The translations under genes and the position numbers were made by a program. A model generated the notes under the pieces. That model made no database searches, was not told the origin of the DNA, and saw nothing but the letters and a program-made list of their open reading frames with translations. Shown here piece by piece: positions 36,249 to 45,819 of a DNA stretch of 61,619 nucleotides. Origin of the DNA: Planctomycetota bacterium (GTDB lineage Bacteria > Planctomycetota > UBA1135 > GCA-002748355); assembly GCA_020426005.1 (NCBI GenBank), contig JAGQQW010000007.1, positions 1 to 61,619 of the forward strand, written 5' to 3'. Numbering within the stretch: position 1 is the first letter of the stretch; each line of letters begins with the position of its first letter.

Positions 36249-37910
36249 TCATGCCAGCTTCGGAATGAGATCGATCGCCTCGACCGGGTCGTGCCGCTTG
36301 CCGTCGAACTCCGCACGCAAGGCGTGGTAGACGAGAAGCCCGAAGCGAGTCCGGAGTGCGTCGAGTTCTTCGCGCGCGGAGGTAGACGAACCATCCCACT
36401 TGTCGCGAATCGCATCACGATCTGTCGCCGCCAGTGCGAACTCCGGCTCAACATCGACATCCGACATGCCATCTGTGGCCTTGTATAGAATTCGATTGTT
36501 CGGAACTTGGTACGCACACACGAACCCAGGCGCACCTCGCCTGTGATATGCGTGCAAGAACATCTCACAGGACACGGAAAAGCAGCGGGCCATCTCGAGC
36601 CAGAACCCTGCGTCATCGACAGGTTCGAGTTCATCGCGAAGCTCGAGCTCGGCGAGGAGGAAGGCGAGTTCCGCGAAGCAGAACATGTTGATGCCGTTCG
36701 GCGCCCCATGCGAGTCGAATGCAGTGGCCTCGCCATTCGCGAACATCTCGAAGTACTCTCGCACTTTCGAGCGACTTCGTTTCGAGCCCGCTTCGTCGAC
36801 GCATAGCCACGAATACACTTGGGAGCCGAGTACGGCGAGGTCGGTGACCAGCGCATCGTCCGGAACCCATGGCTCGATCGACTCCAAGGGCACGATTTCT
36901 TCTCCGTTCGCTTTCAGCTTCGCGACGAAGAACCCACGCGCCTTGTAACGTCCGCTGAGCATCGCACCGATTCGCTCGGAACGCGCAGCATCGTCGCCTT
37001 CGAGCGATTGCGATTCGCGGTCGAGCCGCAAGAACATTGCGTGAGCGGCCTGACTCTCCGACGAACCGCCGTCCCGCGTGCACCACTCTGCCCGCAAGTC
37101 CCACTCGTCTTCGCGAGTGCGCGCCAGTGGGCGCACGACATCGAGGACACGACTCCGTTTGTCCGCATCGTCCGCGAGGTCACCGACCTTGATCTCCAGA
37201 GGCAACCCACGTGGCGGGCTTGCCGTGGGTCCGATTCGGTTCGTCACCACGGAGTGGCTCGAAACCACCGGCGGATCGCCGACGAACTGGATTGCCAAAC
37301 GGACCGGGCGCGATGTCGGTTGGACCGGGATGAACCAAATGTGTGGGTCGAAGCCGATCGGCAAGTAGTCGATGACTTGCTGACCTTGATTCAGGACGCG
37401 AATCGAGAGGATGCGTGTCCGCGTGTGCGTCAGTTGCAGCGCGACTGCCACGACCTGATCGAGATCGATCCGTCGTGGAACGCGAAGGCGATACTTGCAT
37501 TCGCTCGACGCGAAATCGTCGTGCACGCTGAGATAGAACGGTAGCGCCTGACCAGCGAGCGTCCGGAACTGCGTAGAGCCGCCGCTCGCGACGGGGATCC
37601 AGTCGGACGCGTGGCCGATCGATGGCACGACTGCGGATTCACCGAGATTGGTTTCGAACTCGCACAACCCGCCGTCTTCGTCCTGATACGAGAGCGAGTA
37701 TGTCGACGCGTCGTAGGTCCACCCTGGGGGCAGACAGTCTCCCGCTTCGAGCATCTCGCGGAGGTACTCGAAGTAGTCCGAAGGGCTCACACCTTCGAGA
37801 CATAGCGACAAGGCCTCGGCGAGTTCGACCGCGAGGTCGTAGCAGGAGAGCTCCGTTCCGGCCAACGTGTAGTCGTCTCGCGGCGGCGTGATCGTTGCTT
37901 TGATTTCCAT
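36249..37910 (-). CDS. Hypothetical protein in ECF sigma/kinase operon
   Basis: The 553-residue protein has no signal peptide or membrane helix and matches no family I know. The first ~120 residues are acidic; the middle (about 125-230) has beta strands (CKYRLRVPRRIDLDQVVAVA, then LQLTHTRTRILSIRVLNQGQ); the C-terminal half is mainly helical, with WLCVDEAGSKRSRSKVREYF. The ATG at 37910 has AAGGAG about nine bases upstream. It starts 16 bases after the kinase stop on the same strand, so it is the third gene of the sigma-kinase operon and may be a substrate or effector of it. Confidence 0.65.
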   Translation of the reverse strand: MEIKATITPPRDDYTLAGTELSCYDLAVELAEALSLCLEGVSPSDYFEYLREMLEAGDCLPPGWTYDASTYSLSYQDEDGGLCEFETNLGESAVVPSIGHASDWIPVASGGSTQFRTLAGQALPFYLSVHDDFASSECKYRLRVPRRIDLDQVVAVALQLTHTRTRILSIRVLNQGQQVIDYLPIGFDPHIWFIPVQPTSRPVRLAIQFVGDPPVVSSHSVVTNRIGPTASPPRGLPLEIKVGDLADDADKRSRVLDVVRPLARTREDEWDLRAEWCTRDGGSSESQAAHAMFLRLDRESQSLEGDDAARSERIGAMLSGRYKARGFFVAKLKANGEEIVPLESIEPWVPDDALVTDLAVLGSQVYSWLCVDEAGSKRSRSKVREYFEMFANGEATAFDSHGAPNGINMFCFAELAFLLAELELRDELEPVDDAGFWLEMARCFSVSCEMFLHAYHRRGAPGFVCAYQVPNNRILYKATDGMSDVDVEPEFALAATDRDAIRDKWDGSSTSAREELDALRTRFGLLVYHALRAEFDGKRHDPVEAIDLIPKLA

Positions 37911-37926
37911 AGACCAGCTCCTTGTT

Positions 37927-40452
37927 TCACGCGTCGATAGATCGGGCACAGCGAAAACCGACGTCGATGCGCCGATTCGCGGGTCCCGTGTCGGCCTTCA
38001 TTTGCATGTTGAGATTCAAACCCCGGGCACGCACATCCCACGAATGACCTGGGGCGTAGCGAGACTCGACGCGATACAGATCACGTCCGTCCGGACCGGG
38101 TTCGAGCACCGGAGTCTCGGTCCACTCGCCAACGTTGCCGAGCATCCAATGAATACCCTCCGGGCTCACGGTCGCCGCTTCGGGATGGCTTCGGACTGGG
38201 TAGAACATGCTCAGATTCAATTGGATATTCGCCGACTCGAAGATGTTGATCGGACGTCCCTTCAACCGAAAACACTCGGGCCATGTGTCGCCAACCCACG
38301 GATAATTCCGAAGTTCGTTGCCCCCGCGTGCAGCCCAGTTCCATTCCCCCACGGTGGGCAAGCGCTTGCCGCGCCACTCGGCGTAGTCCCTCGCCTCCCG
38401 CCAAGAGACGTGGGTGATGGGCAAGTCGTCATACTCGCCGGTCATCATCGCGGCGAGCCTTGGTGACAAGTGCTTCGAATACTCCGGCCCCATCGCAGTC
38501 GTGAACTGTCGAAACTCACCGATCGACACTTCGTACTTGTCGATCCAAAACGGCGGAATGCGCCACGGCTGCTTCGTCAACTCGTTCGCAGCATATGGTT
38601 CGCGCTCGAACACACCGCCGTCGACGCGAACCATGTCCTGCGTGTAGTTTGCTTCGGTCGGATACCGAACTTCGATTTCCGTGCTCGTCCCTGCCCGAAC
38701 AGCGCGAGAAAATTCGAGGACAGGTTTGCCTGGAGCACTCACGAACACCCGGACCATGCCGGCCGGCACCTTCGTCGGTTGACCGGTGACCGGACCATGG
38801 TCTTCGTGGAATTCGGGTTCCCCGTGGTACTGATTCAAGAGCGCAGTGCGATAGGTCGCTTGGATATCGCGATCGCGTGCCGCGAGCCGCACGACGAGTC
38901 GGGGTTTGAGGCTATCCGAGACCTTGGCCACTCCTCCCGAGATCGCAGCGTGGCGGAAGAGACCATGCAGCGCAGTTCCAACCGCTTGTAGGACTCCATC
39001 CGTCACGGGAGTCTCCGCGAGTGTGCGTCGCGAATCGGAATCGAGCTTGTCCAAGTACTCTCGCAACCGATTCACGAAGGTCGTGACCGCAGCAGCCGAA
39101 GAATCGGAATACGAAGGCTGCTGCAGCCGCTCGGCGATGCGCTTGACTTCGCCGAACGAACTCACGCCGACGTCGTCCCAATCTTCGATTCGCTGGAACT
39201 CATCCAGTCGGGCTAGATTCCGTCGAAGCTCTGCGTTGTTCGTTCGCCACTGCATCCACCACGCGCCGGTCGCCATCGCCAGGCCTGCGATCACCACAGC
39301 TGCGACAGCCGATCGGTGCGCTCGCAACGTCTGCAACGCTCGTTCCGTGATCGACGGCGGCCGCGCACGGATCGCCTCGAACCGCAAGAAGCGCCGAAGA
39401 TCCTCCGCGAACTCCGCCGCCGCCTGGTAGCGCTTCGCAGGGTCGCTGCGCATCGCCTTCTCGCAGATCGTCACGAGGTCGCGCGGCAGATCGCGATTGA
39501 GCGACCTGAGCGACGGTGGCTGACCACGACGGATGTTGGAGAGGATCTCGACGGCCGTCGTTCCGCCGAACGGACGACGCATCGCGAGGAGTTCGTAGAG
39601 AACGACGCCGAGCGAATAGACGTCCGTGCGATGGTCGATACGCAGTTCGTGCGCCGCGGCCTGCTCCGGGCTCATGTACGGCAACGAGCCGAGGACTTGC
39701 CCCGTCTCGGTCAACGTCCCGAGGCTCTCGTCGCGCGCGATGCCGAAGTCAGCGATGCGAATCGACCCGTCGCGCGCGAGCAGGATGTTGCTGGGCTTGA
39801 TGTCCCGATGGACGATGCCGTGGTCATGCGCGTGCTGCAGACCTTCGGCCACGCGCGCGACGAGGTCCGCGATCGCCGCCGTTCGCTCGCTCGAACCCCT
39901 CGCGGGCAAGATCGGCGTCGTCTCACTGCCCTCCGTGCCCTGATCCTCCCCTGCTCGCAGCTCGGACTCGAGATCGTTCCCATCCACGAACTCCATCGCG
40001 AACCAGTGCACGTCCTCGTCGTGCCCGTCGGCATAGATTCGAATGATCGCCGGATGCGAGAGTTTGGCGACGGCGCGCGCCTCGCGATGGAAGCGCTCGA
40101 CGCGCGGCCCAGTCGTCGCGAGCGCACCCGTCAGCACCTTGATCGCGACGATGCGGTCCAGGGACGGTTGGCGTCCTCGATACACGACCCCCATACGCCC
40201 GCGACCGAGCTCCTCGAGTACTTCGTAGTCGCCGAGACGCCTGCCACCTCGAAGTCGCTGCCCCTCGAGTAGCGGCGGTTCGATGAAGTCCTTCGGGGCC
40301 TCGCCATCGTGGCGCAAGAGGCGCAGGACTGCCTCGGCGAGCTCCGCATCGCCCTGAGCCTCGCGGCGCACGTACACTTCACGGTCGTTCTCGTCGACCT
40401 CGAGCGCTCGATGGAAGAGGTCTTGGATCTTCGACCACTCGGCCGAAGTCAC
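37927..40452 (-). CDS. Membrane Ser/Thr protein kinase with C-terminal formylglycine-generating-enzyme-like domain
   Basis: An 841-residue kinase. Glycine loop GRGRMGVV (83-90), Lys105 (VAIKV), catalytic loop HRDIKPSN (215-222), DFG (235-237), and MSPEQ in the P+1 loop are intact, although the third glycine-loop residue is Arg. A membrane helix follows near 372-392. The last ~220 residues are FGE-sulfatase/SUMF1-like (WIDKYEVSIGEFRQF, LPITHVSWREARDYAEWRGK, RLPTVGEWNWAARGG, GNVGEWTETP), likely a lectin-type fold outside the cytoplasm. The catalytic cysteines of true formylglycine-generating enzyme are not evident, so a sensor role is more likely. The GTG at 40452 overlaps the sigma gene stop (GTGA), so the two are coupled. 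Confidence 0.9.
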   Translation of the reverse strand: MTSAEWSKIQDLFHRALEVDENDREVYVRREAQGDAELAEAVLRLLRHDGEAPKDFIEPPLLEGQRLRGGRRLGDYEVLEELGRGRMGVVYRGRQPSLDRIVAIKVLTGALATTGPRVERFHREARAVAKLSHPAIIRIYADGHDEDVHWFAMEFVDGNDLESELRAGEDQGTEGSETTPILPARGSSERTAAIADLVARVAEGLQHAHDHGIVHRDIKPSNILLARDGSIRIADFGIARDESLGTLTETGQVLGSLPYMSPEQAAAHELRIDHRTDVYSLGVVLYELLAMRRPFGGTTAVEILSNIRRGQPPSLRSLNRDLPRDLVTICEKAMRSDPAKRYQAAAEFAEDLRRFLRFEAIRARPPSITERALQTLRAHRSAVAAVVIAGLAMATGAWWMQWRTNNAELRRNLARLDEFQRIEDWDDVGVSSFGEVKRIAERLQQPSYSDSSAAAVTTFVNRLREYLDKLDSDSRRTLAETPVTDGVLQAVGTALHGLFRHAAISGGVAKVSDSLKPRLVVRLAARDRDIQATYRTALLNQYHGEPEFHEDHGPVTGQPTKVPAGMVRVFVSAPGKPVLEFSRAVRAGTSTEIEVRYPTEANYTQDMVRVDGGVFEREPYAANELTKQPWRIPPFWIDKYEVSIGEFRQFTTAMGPEYSKHLSPRLAAMMTGEYDDLPITHVSWREARDYAEWRGKRLPTVGEWNWAARGGNELRNYPWVGDTWPECFRLKGRPINIFESANIQLNLSMFYPVRSHPEAATVSPEGIHWMLGNVGEWTETPVLEPGPDGRDLYRVESRYAPGHSWDVRARGLNLNMQMKADTGPANRRIDVGFRCARSIDA

Positions 40453-41033
40453 GCCACATCTCCAGCAGCTTCGCCGAGTTTCGAATGCAAGAACGCGCGT
40501 GCGAGGCGCAGCCTGCGGTATGCCTCCCGTTCGGAGATCTCGAGGACTTCCGCGCACTCCGAGATCGAGAGCCCTGCGAAGAACCGTAGCTCGACGAGTT
40601 GGGCCAGATTCGCCGACTGTGCCGACAGGAGTTCGATCGCTTCGTGGAGCGCCACGAGGTCCAGAGACCGGTCTTCGTAGGCAGCGACGATCGAATCGAG
40701 TGCGACACGCGACCGCGAGTCCGGACGCTTGGCCGCACGCTTGCGTCGAGCATGATCGACGAGGATCGAACGCATGGCGCATGCCGCGGTCGCGACGAAG
40801 TGCTTCCGATCGTTCCAATCCGAGGGATGTCGAACCATCCGCATGTAGCACTCATGGACGAGTGCTGTCGGCCCCAACGTGTGCGCTGCGTCGCGTCCCG
40901 CCATCTTGCGTCCTGCGATCGAGCGCAACTCTTCGTAGACGAGGCCGAAGAAATCGGCTTGCGCCTGCGGATCGCCGGAACGCATCCGCTCCAGCAGCAC
41001 GCGCGTTCCAGTGTCGGGCGAGCGTTCCGTCAT
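40449..41033 (-). CDS. ECF-type RNA polymerase sigma factor (planctomycete subgroup)
   Basis: The 194-residue protein contains region 2 (FFGLVYEELRSIAGRKMAG, HTLGPTALVHECYMRMV, HFVATAACAMRSILVDHARR) and region 4 (LVELRFFAGLSISECAEVLE, then ISEREAYRRLRLARAFLH). ALVHECYMR and ILVDHARRKRAAKR are hallmarks of the ECF-like group known as TIGR02999, common in Planctomycetota and often found next to kinases. The ATG at 41033 gives the normal length. The stop overlaps the kinase GTG, so sigma factor, kinase and the unknown protein are cotranscribed. No anti-sigma factor gene is seen here; regulation through the kinase is inferred. Confidence 0.9.
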   Translation of the reverse strand: MTERSPDTGTRVLLERMRSGDPQAQADFFGLVYEELRSIAGRKMAGRDAAHTLGPTALVHECYMRMVRHPSDWNDRKHFVATAACAMRSILVDHARRKRAAKRPDSRSRVALDSIVAAYEDRSLDLVALHEAIELLSAQSANLAQLVELRFFAGLSISECAEVLEISEREAYRRLRLARAFLHSKLGEAAGDVA

Positions 41034-41196
41034 GTGATGCCCACAAAGCGAGGACTCGGGAAACGAGGGGGTGGTTCGCGCCAGCATACGGCACGAGTTT
41101 CGCGAGTTGCGTCGCTTCTGGGTCGCCGAGCAAAACGAAGACATACCGCGTCAACGCGCGGATGGCCTCGCACCTGACGAAAAAAGTCCGGCAGGC

Positions 41197-42078
41197 CTAC
41201 TCGAATCGATGCAGCCCGCCGAACGACTCCGGCAGGATGTGCTCGAGGCGGCGCCTCGCGTGGTCGGGGATGCGGTCCTTGGCCGTCATGATCGCGTGCT
41301 CGAGAGCTCGAGCACAGTGGCACGACCGCTCCATTGGCAGGCTTCGCGCCAACCACGCGATGACCGCCTTGGCGGTACTGACGTTGTTCTTGATGACCTC
41401 GAGAACGGCCTCGACACTCACATCAGCCTCACTGTCGTGCCAGCAGTCGTAGTCCGTCGCGAGCGCGAGTGTCGAGTAGCAGAGGCCGGCTTCGCGGGCG
41501 AGTTTCGCTTCTTGGAGGTTCGTCATTCCGATCACGGACGCGCCCCAACTGCGATAGAGGTGCGATTCGGCACGCGTCGAGAATTGCGGCCCCTCCATGC
41601 AGACGTAGGTTCCGCCCTCGTGCACCGTCGCTCCGGCCTCGCCCGCCGCCTCGAAGACCCTTGCCCCGAGACAGGAGCAAATCGGGTCCGCGAAGTGCAC
41701 GTGCCCCACGATTCCGTCACCGAAGAACGTGTCCGCACGATGCCGCGTGCGATCGATGAACTGGTCCACGACGACCAGGTGCCCGGGGACGATCTCTTCG
41801 CGCAAGCTGCCCACCGCCGAGATCGCGAGGATGCCCCCGACCTCCAGCATCTTCATCGCATAGACGTTGGCCTGGAACGGAAGCTCACTCGGCATCAAAC
41901 GATGCCCCTTACCGTGGCGCGGCAGGAAGACGAGCTCGGTCTCACCGAGCCGTCCCGTCGTCAGGATGTCCGATGGCTTGCCGAACGGAGTCTCGACCTC
42001 GACCTCGCGCACGTCGGTCAGACCATCCATTTCGTACAGCCCACTACCGCCGATCACGCCGAGCTTCTTCAGTTGCAT
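41197..42078 (-). CDS. mtnP: S-methyl-5'-thioadenosine phosphorylase
   Basis: This cytosolic enzyme splits methylthioadenosine with phosphate into adenine and methylthioribose-1-phosphate in methionine salvage. The 293-residue product has the family motifs: phosphate-binding [14 protein letters not shown] near the N-terminus, [20 protein letters not shown], the purine/ribose site [14 protein letters not shown], and [20 protein letters not shown] with TDYDCWH. The Met and Asn residues in MTNL and the Asp in TDYD suit adenine. A methylthioinosine preference cannot be excluded without comparison. The ATG at 42078 precedes the fold directly. Six T follow its stop on the minus strand (41185 down to 41180), but no strong stem was found. 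It diverges from kbl. Confidence 0.9.
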   Translation of the reverse strand: MQLKKLGVIGGSGLYEMDGLTDVREVEVETPFGKPSDILTTGRLGETELVFLPRHGKGHRLMPSELPFQANVYAMKMLEVGGILAISAVGSLREEIVPGHLVVVDQFIDRTRHRADTFFGDGIVGHVHFADPICSCLGARVFEAAGEAGATVHEGGTYVCMEGPQFSTRAESHLYRSWGASVIGMTNLQEAKLAREAGLCYSTLALATDYDCWHDSEADVSVEAVLEVIKNNVSTAKAVIAWLARSLPMERSCHCARALEHAIMTAKDRIPDHARRRLEHILPESFGGLHRFE

Positions 42079-42144
42079 GCGGGGAACGGTAGCAGGATGC
42101 CTGCGAACTTGCGCGGGGACCGTCGGTCGGGTGTCCTATCACCC

Positions 42145-43332
42145 ATGTACGGACGTGCACGCGAACGCCTTCGGGCAGAACTCGATGAAATCCGCGAAGC
42201 CGGCCTCTACAAGCAAGAACGTGTGATCGAAACCCCGCAAGGGGCGAACATCGCCGTTGCCGAGCGAGAGGTCCTCAACTTCTGCGCCAACAACTATCTC
42301 GGTCTCGCCAACGACCCTCGCCTCCGCGAAGCGGCGAAACGCGGCGTCGACGCATACGGCCTCGGCCTTTCGTCGGTGCGCTTCATTTGTGGGACACAGA
42401 CGATCCACAAGACGCTCGAGAAGAAGATCGCCGACTTCCACCGGAAGGAGGACACGATCCTCTACATCGCGTGCTTCGATGCGAACGGCGGATTGTTCGA
42501 ACCGTTCCTCGGCACGGAGGACGCGATCATCAGCGATGCACTCAATCACGCATCGATCATCGATGGCGTGCGTCTCTGCAAGGCGCAGCGCTTCCGGTAC
42601 GAACACGGCGACATGAAGGATCTCGAACGCTGCCTCCTCGAAGCGAAGGACGCGCGCACGAAGATCATCACGACGGATGGAGTGTTCTCGATGGACGGCG
42701 ATGTCGCGAAGTTGCGAGACATCTGCGACCTCGCGGAGAAGCACGAGGCACTGGTGCACGTCGACGAGTGCCACGCGACCGGGTTCTTCGGACCGACCGG
42801 ACGTGGTAGCGCCGAACACTGCGGTGTCTTGGATCGCGTCGACATCATCACGTCGACGATCGGCAAGGCGCTCGGCGGATCGGCCGGAGGGTTCACGACC
42901 GGGCCGCGCGAAGTCATCGACATCCTCCGGCAGCGTTCACGCCCCTACCTGTTCTCCAACACGCTCCCGCCGGCGATCGTCACTGCCGCGATCGAGTGCA
43001 TCGACATCCTCAGTGCGACGACCGAACTGCGGGACAAACTCGAACGCAACACCAAGTGGTTCCGCGAAGCGATGACGGCACGGGGCTTCGCGATCAAACC
43101 GGGAGAACACCCGATCGTTCCGATCATGCTCGGCGAAGCCAAGCTCGCGCAGCAAATGGCAGCCGACCTGCTCGACGAGGGCATCTACGTGATCGGCTTC
43201 TCGTATCCGGTCGTTCCGAAGGGCACGGCGCGCATTCGGGTCCAGGTCAGCGCGGCCCACGAGCAAGAGCACCTCGAGCGCGCGGTCGAGGCATTCACGA
43301 AGGTCGGAAAACGCCTGTCCGTCCTCAGCTGA
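42145..43332 (+). CDS. kbl: Glycine C-acetyltransferase (2-amino-3-ketobutyrate CoA ligase)
   Basis: A cytosolic PLP enzyme of the alpha-oxoamine synthase group that turns 2-amino-3-oxobutyrate and CoA into glycine and acetyl-CoA (threonine breakdown). The 395-residue product shows [17 protein letters not shown] at the N-terminus, [18 protein letters not shown], the PLP-binding [12 protein letters not shown], and the Schiff-base lysine region [16 protein letters not shown]. The Ser-Ser-Val-Arg-Phe and CGTQ segment is typical of Kbl rather than of 8-amino-7-oxononanoate or 5-aminolevulinate synthases. The usual partner, threonine dehydrogenase (tdh), is not in the window. A longer upstream frame is antisense to mtnP. 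It diverges from mtnP with a 66-base gap. Confidence 0.93.
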   Translation: MYGRARERLRAELDEIREAGLYKQERVIETPQGANIAVAEREVLNFCANNYLGLANDPRLREAAKRGVDAYGLGLSSVRFICGTQTIHKTLEKKIADFHRKEDTILYIACFDANGGLFEPFLGTEDAIISDALNHASIIDGVRLCKAQRFRYEHGDMKDLERCLLEAKDARTKIITTDGVFSMDGDVAKLRDICDLAEKHEALVHVDECHATGFFGPTGRGSAEHCGVLDRVDIITSTIGKALGGSAGGFTTGPREVIDILRQRSRPYLFSNTLPPAIVTAAIECIDILSATTELRDKLERNTKWFREAMTARGFAIKPGEHPIVPIMLGEAKLAQQMAADLLDEGIYVIGFSYPVVPKGTARIRVQVSAAHEQEHLERAVEAFTKVGKRLSVLS

Positions 43333-43442
43333 TCCTGCGCGACGCTCCGCTGGAAGCAGCCTCATCGTCGTTTCGGGAAGAATGCCTCGATTGAGACGCT
43401 CCGAACGGGACCTGAAGCACCACCAAAAGGTCCGTCGACTGC

Positions 43443-43472
43443 TTGCACTTCGAGACGGCGTGGAGACGATAA
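43443..43472 (+). promoter_or_regulatory. Weak candidate promoter upstream of thioredoxin-like gene
   Basis: TTGCAC (43443-43448) is followed after 18-19 bases by an A/T-rich CGATAAA (43467-43473), resembling -35 and -10 elements. It would give a leader of about 85 bases to the ATG at 43565. The match is modest. Confidence 0.25.
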
Positions 43473-43564
43473 AGGGACCGGAGGACCGCGACTTCGGTTC
43501 TTTACTTTCGGGCTCGTGCCCCCCCGGCAGCCCGGACGAGCTTTCAGAAAAGGAACAGAGAACC

Positions 43565-44551
43565 ATGATGAAGCAATTCCTGCATCTTGGCGTTCTCGCT
43601 GCTGCTCTCGCGATCATGGGAGCCCCGGCGGGCGCTGCACCGCAGTGATGAGGCGGAGCCGCTGCTCCCTCCGGAGGAGGGGGCGGTTCCACCGCAGGTG
43701 GCGGTGGAGGTAGTGTCGGCGGAGCCGGCGGTGGCGTGAGTCGAGGCGGCGGTGGTGCTCGCGGCGGTGGTATCGCCGTGGACATGGAACGCAGCGACGA
43801 GAGCAAGAAGCGACTTCGTGTGCGTTGGACGCACCCGGTGCCGACGAGCGAAGAGTCCCTCGATTTCGAGACCGCGCTCGCCGAACTCCGTGGCAACGAT
43901 CCGCGCCCCTTGCTCATCCTTCGCGACTGCGACTTCTGTAAGGGCAAGGATCACGCGTTGCTCGATCGCACGCTCGACAACGAGAAGACGCTGCTCTTCA
44001 CCCAGTGGTATCACTGCGTGAAGCTCGATCGTCGCGTCGTCGAGAAGAGCCATCCGTGGCACGCGATCTTCTCGGACGAGAAACCGCCGCACTTGTTGAT
44101 CCTGTCCTGGGACGGGAGCAAGCGCATCGAACTCGACGGCCAGCAGAAGCAATCGCGCCTCTGGAACGTGCTCTCCGACATCCTGTCGGACGAGTACAAG
44201 AAGAGCCCCGAACTCGCGATCAAGGCTTGGCAGCGTCACCTGGACACGTTCGACACGATCATCTCTCGTCGCAAGGAACTCGAGCGTCAGCTCGACGAGC
44301 GCCTTGCCGACGGCAAGAAGGTCCGCGCGAACAAGATCGAGAAGCAACTTGCCGACCTCGAGAAGGAGTACAAGAAGACTCTCGAACTCGAAGCCAAGAC
44401 GCTCGATCTGATCCTCAAGCGTGCACCGAAGGCGAAGACGGTTGCCGACTTCGATGCCGAAGTGGTCGAAGACGTGCAGTCGTCGGGCAGCTCTCTGCTC
44501 GACAAGATCCGCAAGGACAAGGACAAGTCTCCGGTCGGCGCAGGCAACTGA
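43565..44551 (+). pseudogene. Secreted thioredoxin-like protein interrupted by two in-frame TGA codons after its signal peptide
   Basis: From the ATG at 43565 a signal peptide is encoded (MMKQFLHLGVLAAALAIMGA, then PAGAAPQ). It is followed by two consecutive TGA codons (43646-43651). The same frame then continues without a break to 44551: a Gly-rich stretch whose codons keep the GGN pattern, a thioredoxin-like segment with CDFC (LLILRDCDFCKGKDHALL) and LLFTQWYHCVKLD, and a long charged coiled coil to the end. Because signal, linker and domain are all in one frame, I infer one ancestral secreted protein. It is now broken, read through, or restarted downstream (GTG 43736 or ATG 43784, which would leave it cytosolic). 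TGA is an ordinary stop elsewhere in this window. A sequencing error would have to create both stops. Confidence 0.6.
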
Positions 44552-44589
44552 CCCACGCACGCGTTCGTCGACTCGTTCGACGAAGCAAC

Positions 44590-44626
44590 GAAGAAGGCCG
44601 CCCCTCGATGAAGGGCGGCCTTCTTC
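44590..44626. terminator. Strong bidirectional terminator hairpin between converging genes
   Basis: GAAGAAGGCCGCCC (44590-44603) pairs perfectly with GGGCGGCCTTCTTC (44613-44626) around a 9-base loop. The A/T-rich outer ends give a T-containing tail on both strands (CTTCTTC on plus, CTTCTTCG on minus). It sits between the thioredoxin-like gene and uppP, which converge. Confidence 0.8.
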
Positions 44627-44656
44627 GTATCCAGGCGCCGCCCGGTTCGTGCGCTG

Positions 44657-45463
44657 CTACGAAACGAACACGAGGATCGCGATTCCCAGCAGGATGCGAT
44701 AGATGACGAAGGGCGTCATGCCGATGCGTTCGACGAGCCGCAAGAAGAACTCGATGCAGAGGTAGGCGGACACCGCGGAGACGACGACGCCGATCGCGAG
44801 CACGGGCACATCGATCTGCGCTCGAGCCTCGAGCAGGTCTTTGGTCTTGAGTGCACCCGCGGCAAGGATCAGTGGAATCGAGAGCAAGAACGAGAAGCGT
44901 GCCGCAGCCTCGCGCGTGAGGCCGCCGAAGAGCCCAGCCGTGATCGTTGCTCCGGACCGCGAGGTCCCAGGGATCAGCGCGAGCGCTTGGCACGCCCCCA
45001 CGAACAACGCATCGAACGTCCCGATTCGCTCGACCGAACGTATGCGCCGACCGACACGATCCGAGACCCACAGCAGGATCCCGAATCCGATCGAAGCCCA
45101 CGCGATCACGCGCGCACCGCGAAGGCTGCCTTCGATGGTGTCCTTGAGGAGGTAGCCGCAGAGGGCTGCCGGGATCGTTCCGAGAATCACGGCCCACGCG
45201 AGGCGAGCCGACGCCGAACGCTCTCGCGCGAACACCGACGCGAAGAACGAACGGGACAACTGCACGAGTTCGCGACGGAAGTAGATCACGACGGCCAGCA
45301 GACTGCCGACGTGCACGGCGACGTCGAAGACGGCCGCGTCGGCCCCCTCCCCGCGCCCCGTGATCATCCCGACGAGGATTAGGTGCGCGGAACTCGAAAT
45401 AGGCAAGAACTCGGTCAGTCCTTGGACGAGGGCCAGGAGGGCGGCTTCGACGAGATTGCTCAA
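44657..45463 (-). CDS. uppP: Undecaprenyl-diphosphatase
   Basis: UppP (BacA) removes a phosphate from undecaprenyl diphosphate at the membrane so the lipid carrier can be reused for peptidoglycan and polysaccharide synthesis. The 268-residue product has both family signatures: the first near residues 13-28 (VQGLTEFLPISSSAHL, with Glu18) and the second IPGTSRSGATIT, plus about seven to eight hydrophobic helices and VFDVAVHVGSLLAVVIYF. I chose the TTG at 45463 because it places the first motif at the usual distance from the N-terminus and gives normal length. The frame stays open 189 bases further upstream but without family resemblance, and no clear Shine-Dalgarno is visible. Confidence 0.92.
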   Translation of the reverse strand: MSNLVEAALLALVQGLTEFLPISSSAHLILVGMITGRGEGADAAVFDVAVHVGSLLAVVIYFRRELVQLSRSFFASVFARERSASARLAWAVILGTIPAALCGYLLKDTIEGSLRGARVIAWASIGFGILLWVSDRVGRRIRSVERIGTFDALFVGACQALALIPGTSRSGATITAGLFGGLTREAAARFSFLLSIPLILAAGALKTKDLLEARAQIDVPVLAIGVVVSAVSAYLCIEFFLRLVERIGMTPFVIYRILLGIAILVFVS

Positions 45464-45819
45464 CGGTCTACCGAATAGTGCGGACGTGGACGTGCGTCCT
45501 CGTCTTAGCGGACGCGGGTCTGCGAAGCGCGGCTGGCGCCCGGCGTTTTGCCGGTCGGGACGGTTCACCGCGCACGGCGTATGGACCTGATCGGGTCGCA
45601 CCGCCCCGGACCCTGAGCCGGTCGATTTCTTAAGCGTCCCGAGAGCCACCATCGAAGCCTGTCACGAGATGAGCGGCCTGGCGCTACCTTGGTTTTCGCG
45701 CCAGTCGAGCGTCCCCCAAAGCGCTTCGACAGGCAAATCGTCTCCAGTCCACGGGCCCCCCGTCGACCATCTCCGCGACCTGCGAGTCGCGCCTCTTGCA
45801 TCAGCGAGATTCGAACCCG
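45464..45819. other. 356-base divergent intergenic region
   Basis: It lies between the uppP start (minus) and a secreted-protein gene (plus), so it should hold promoters for both. I found no convincing -10/-35 pair, RNA gene or conserved reading frame. The only A/T-rich patch is TTTCTTAA near 45630. Confidence 0.5.

Noticed and set aside
37927-40452. True formylglycine-generating activity for the C-terminal domain of the kinase
   Set aside because: The domain pattern is present but the active-site cysteine pair is not evident, so I describe it as FGE-like only.
43565-43660. Selenocysteine insertion at the tandem TGA
   Set aside because: A hairpin follows, but two adjacent Sec codons just after a signal peptide would be unprecedented to my knowledge and no selenocysteine genes are in the window.
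43544-44560. 338-codon minus-strand frame
   Set aside because: It is antisense to the thioredoxin-like gene. It was considered because that gene has internal stops, but it shows only Leu/Glu-rich shadow composition and no start context.
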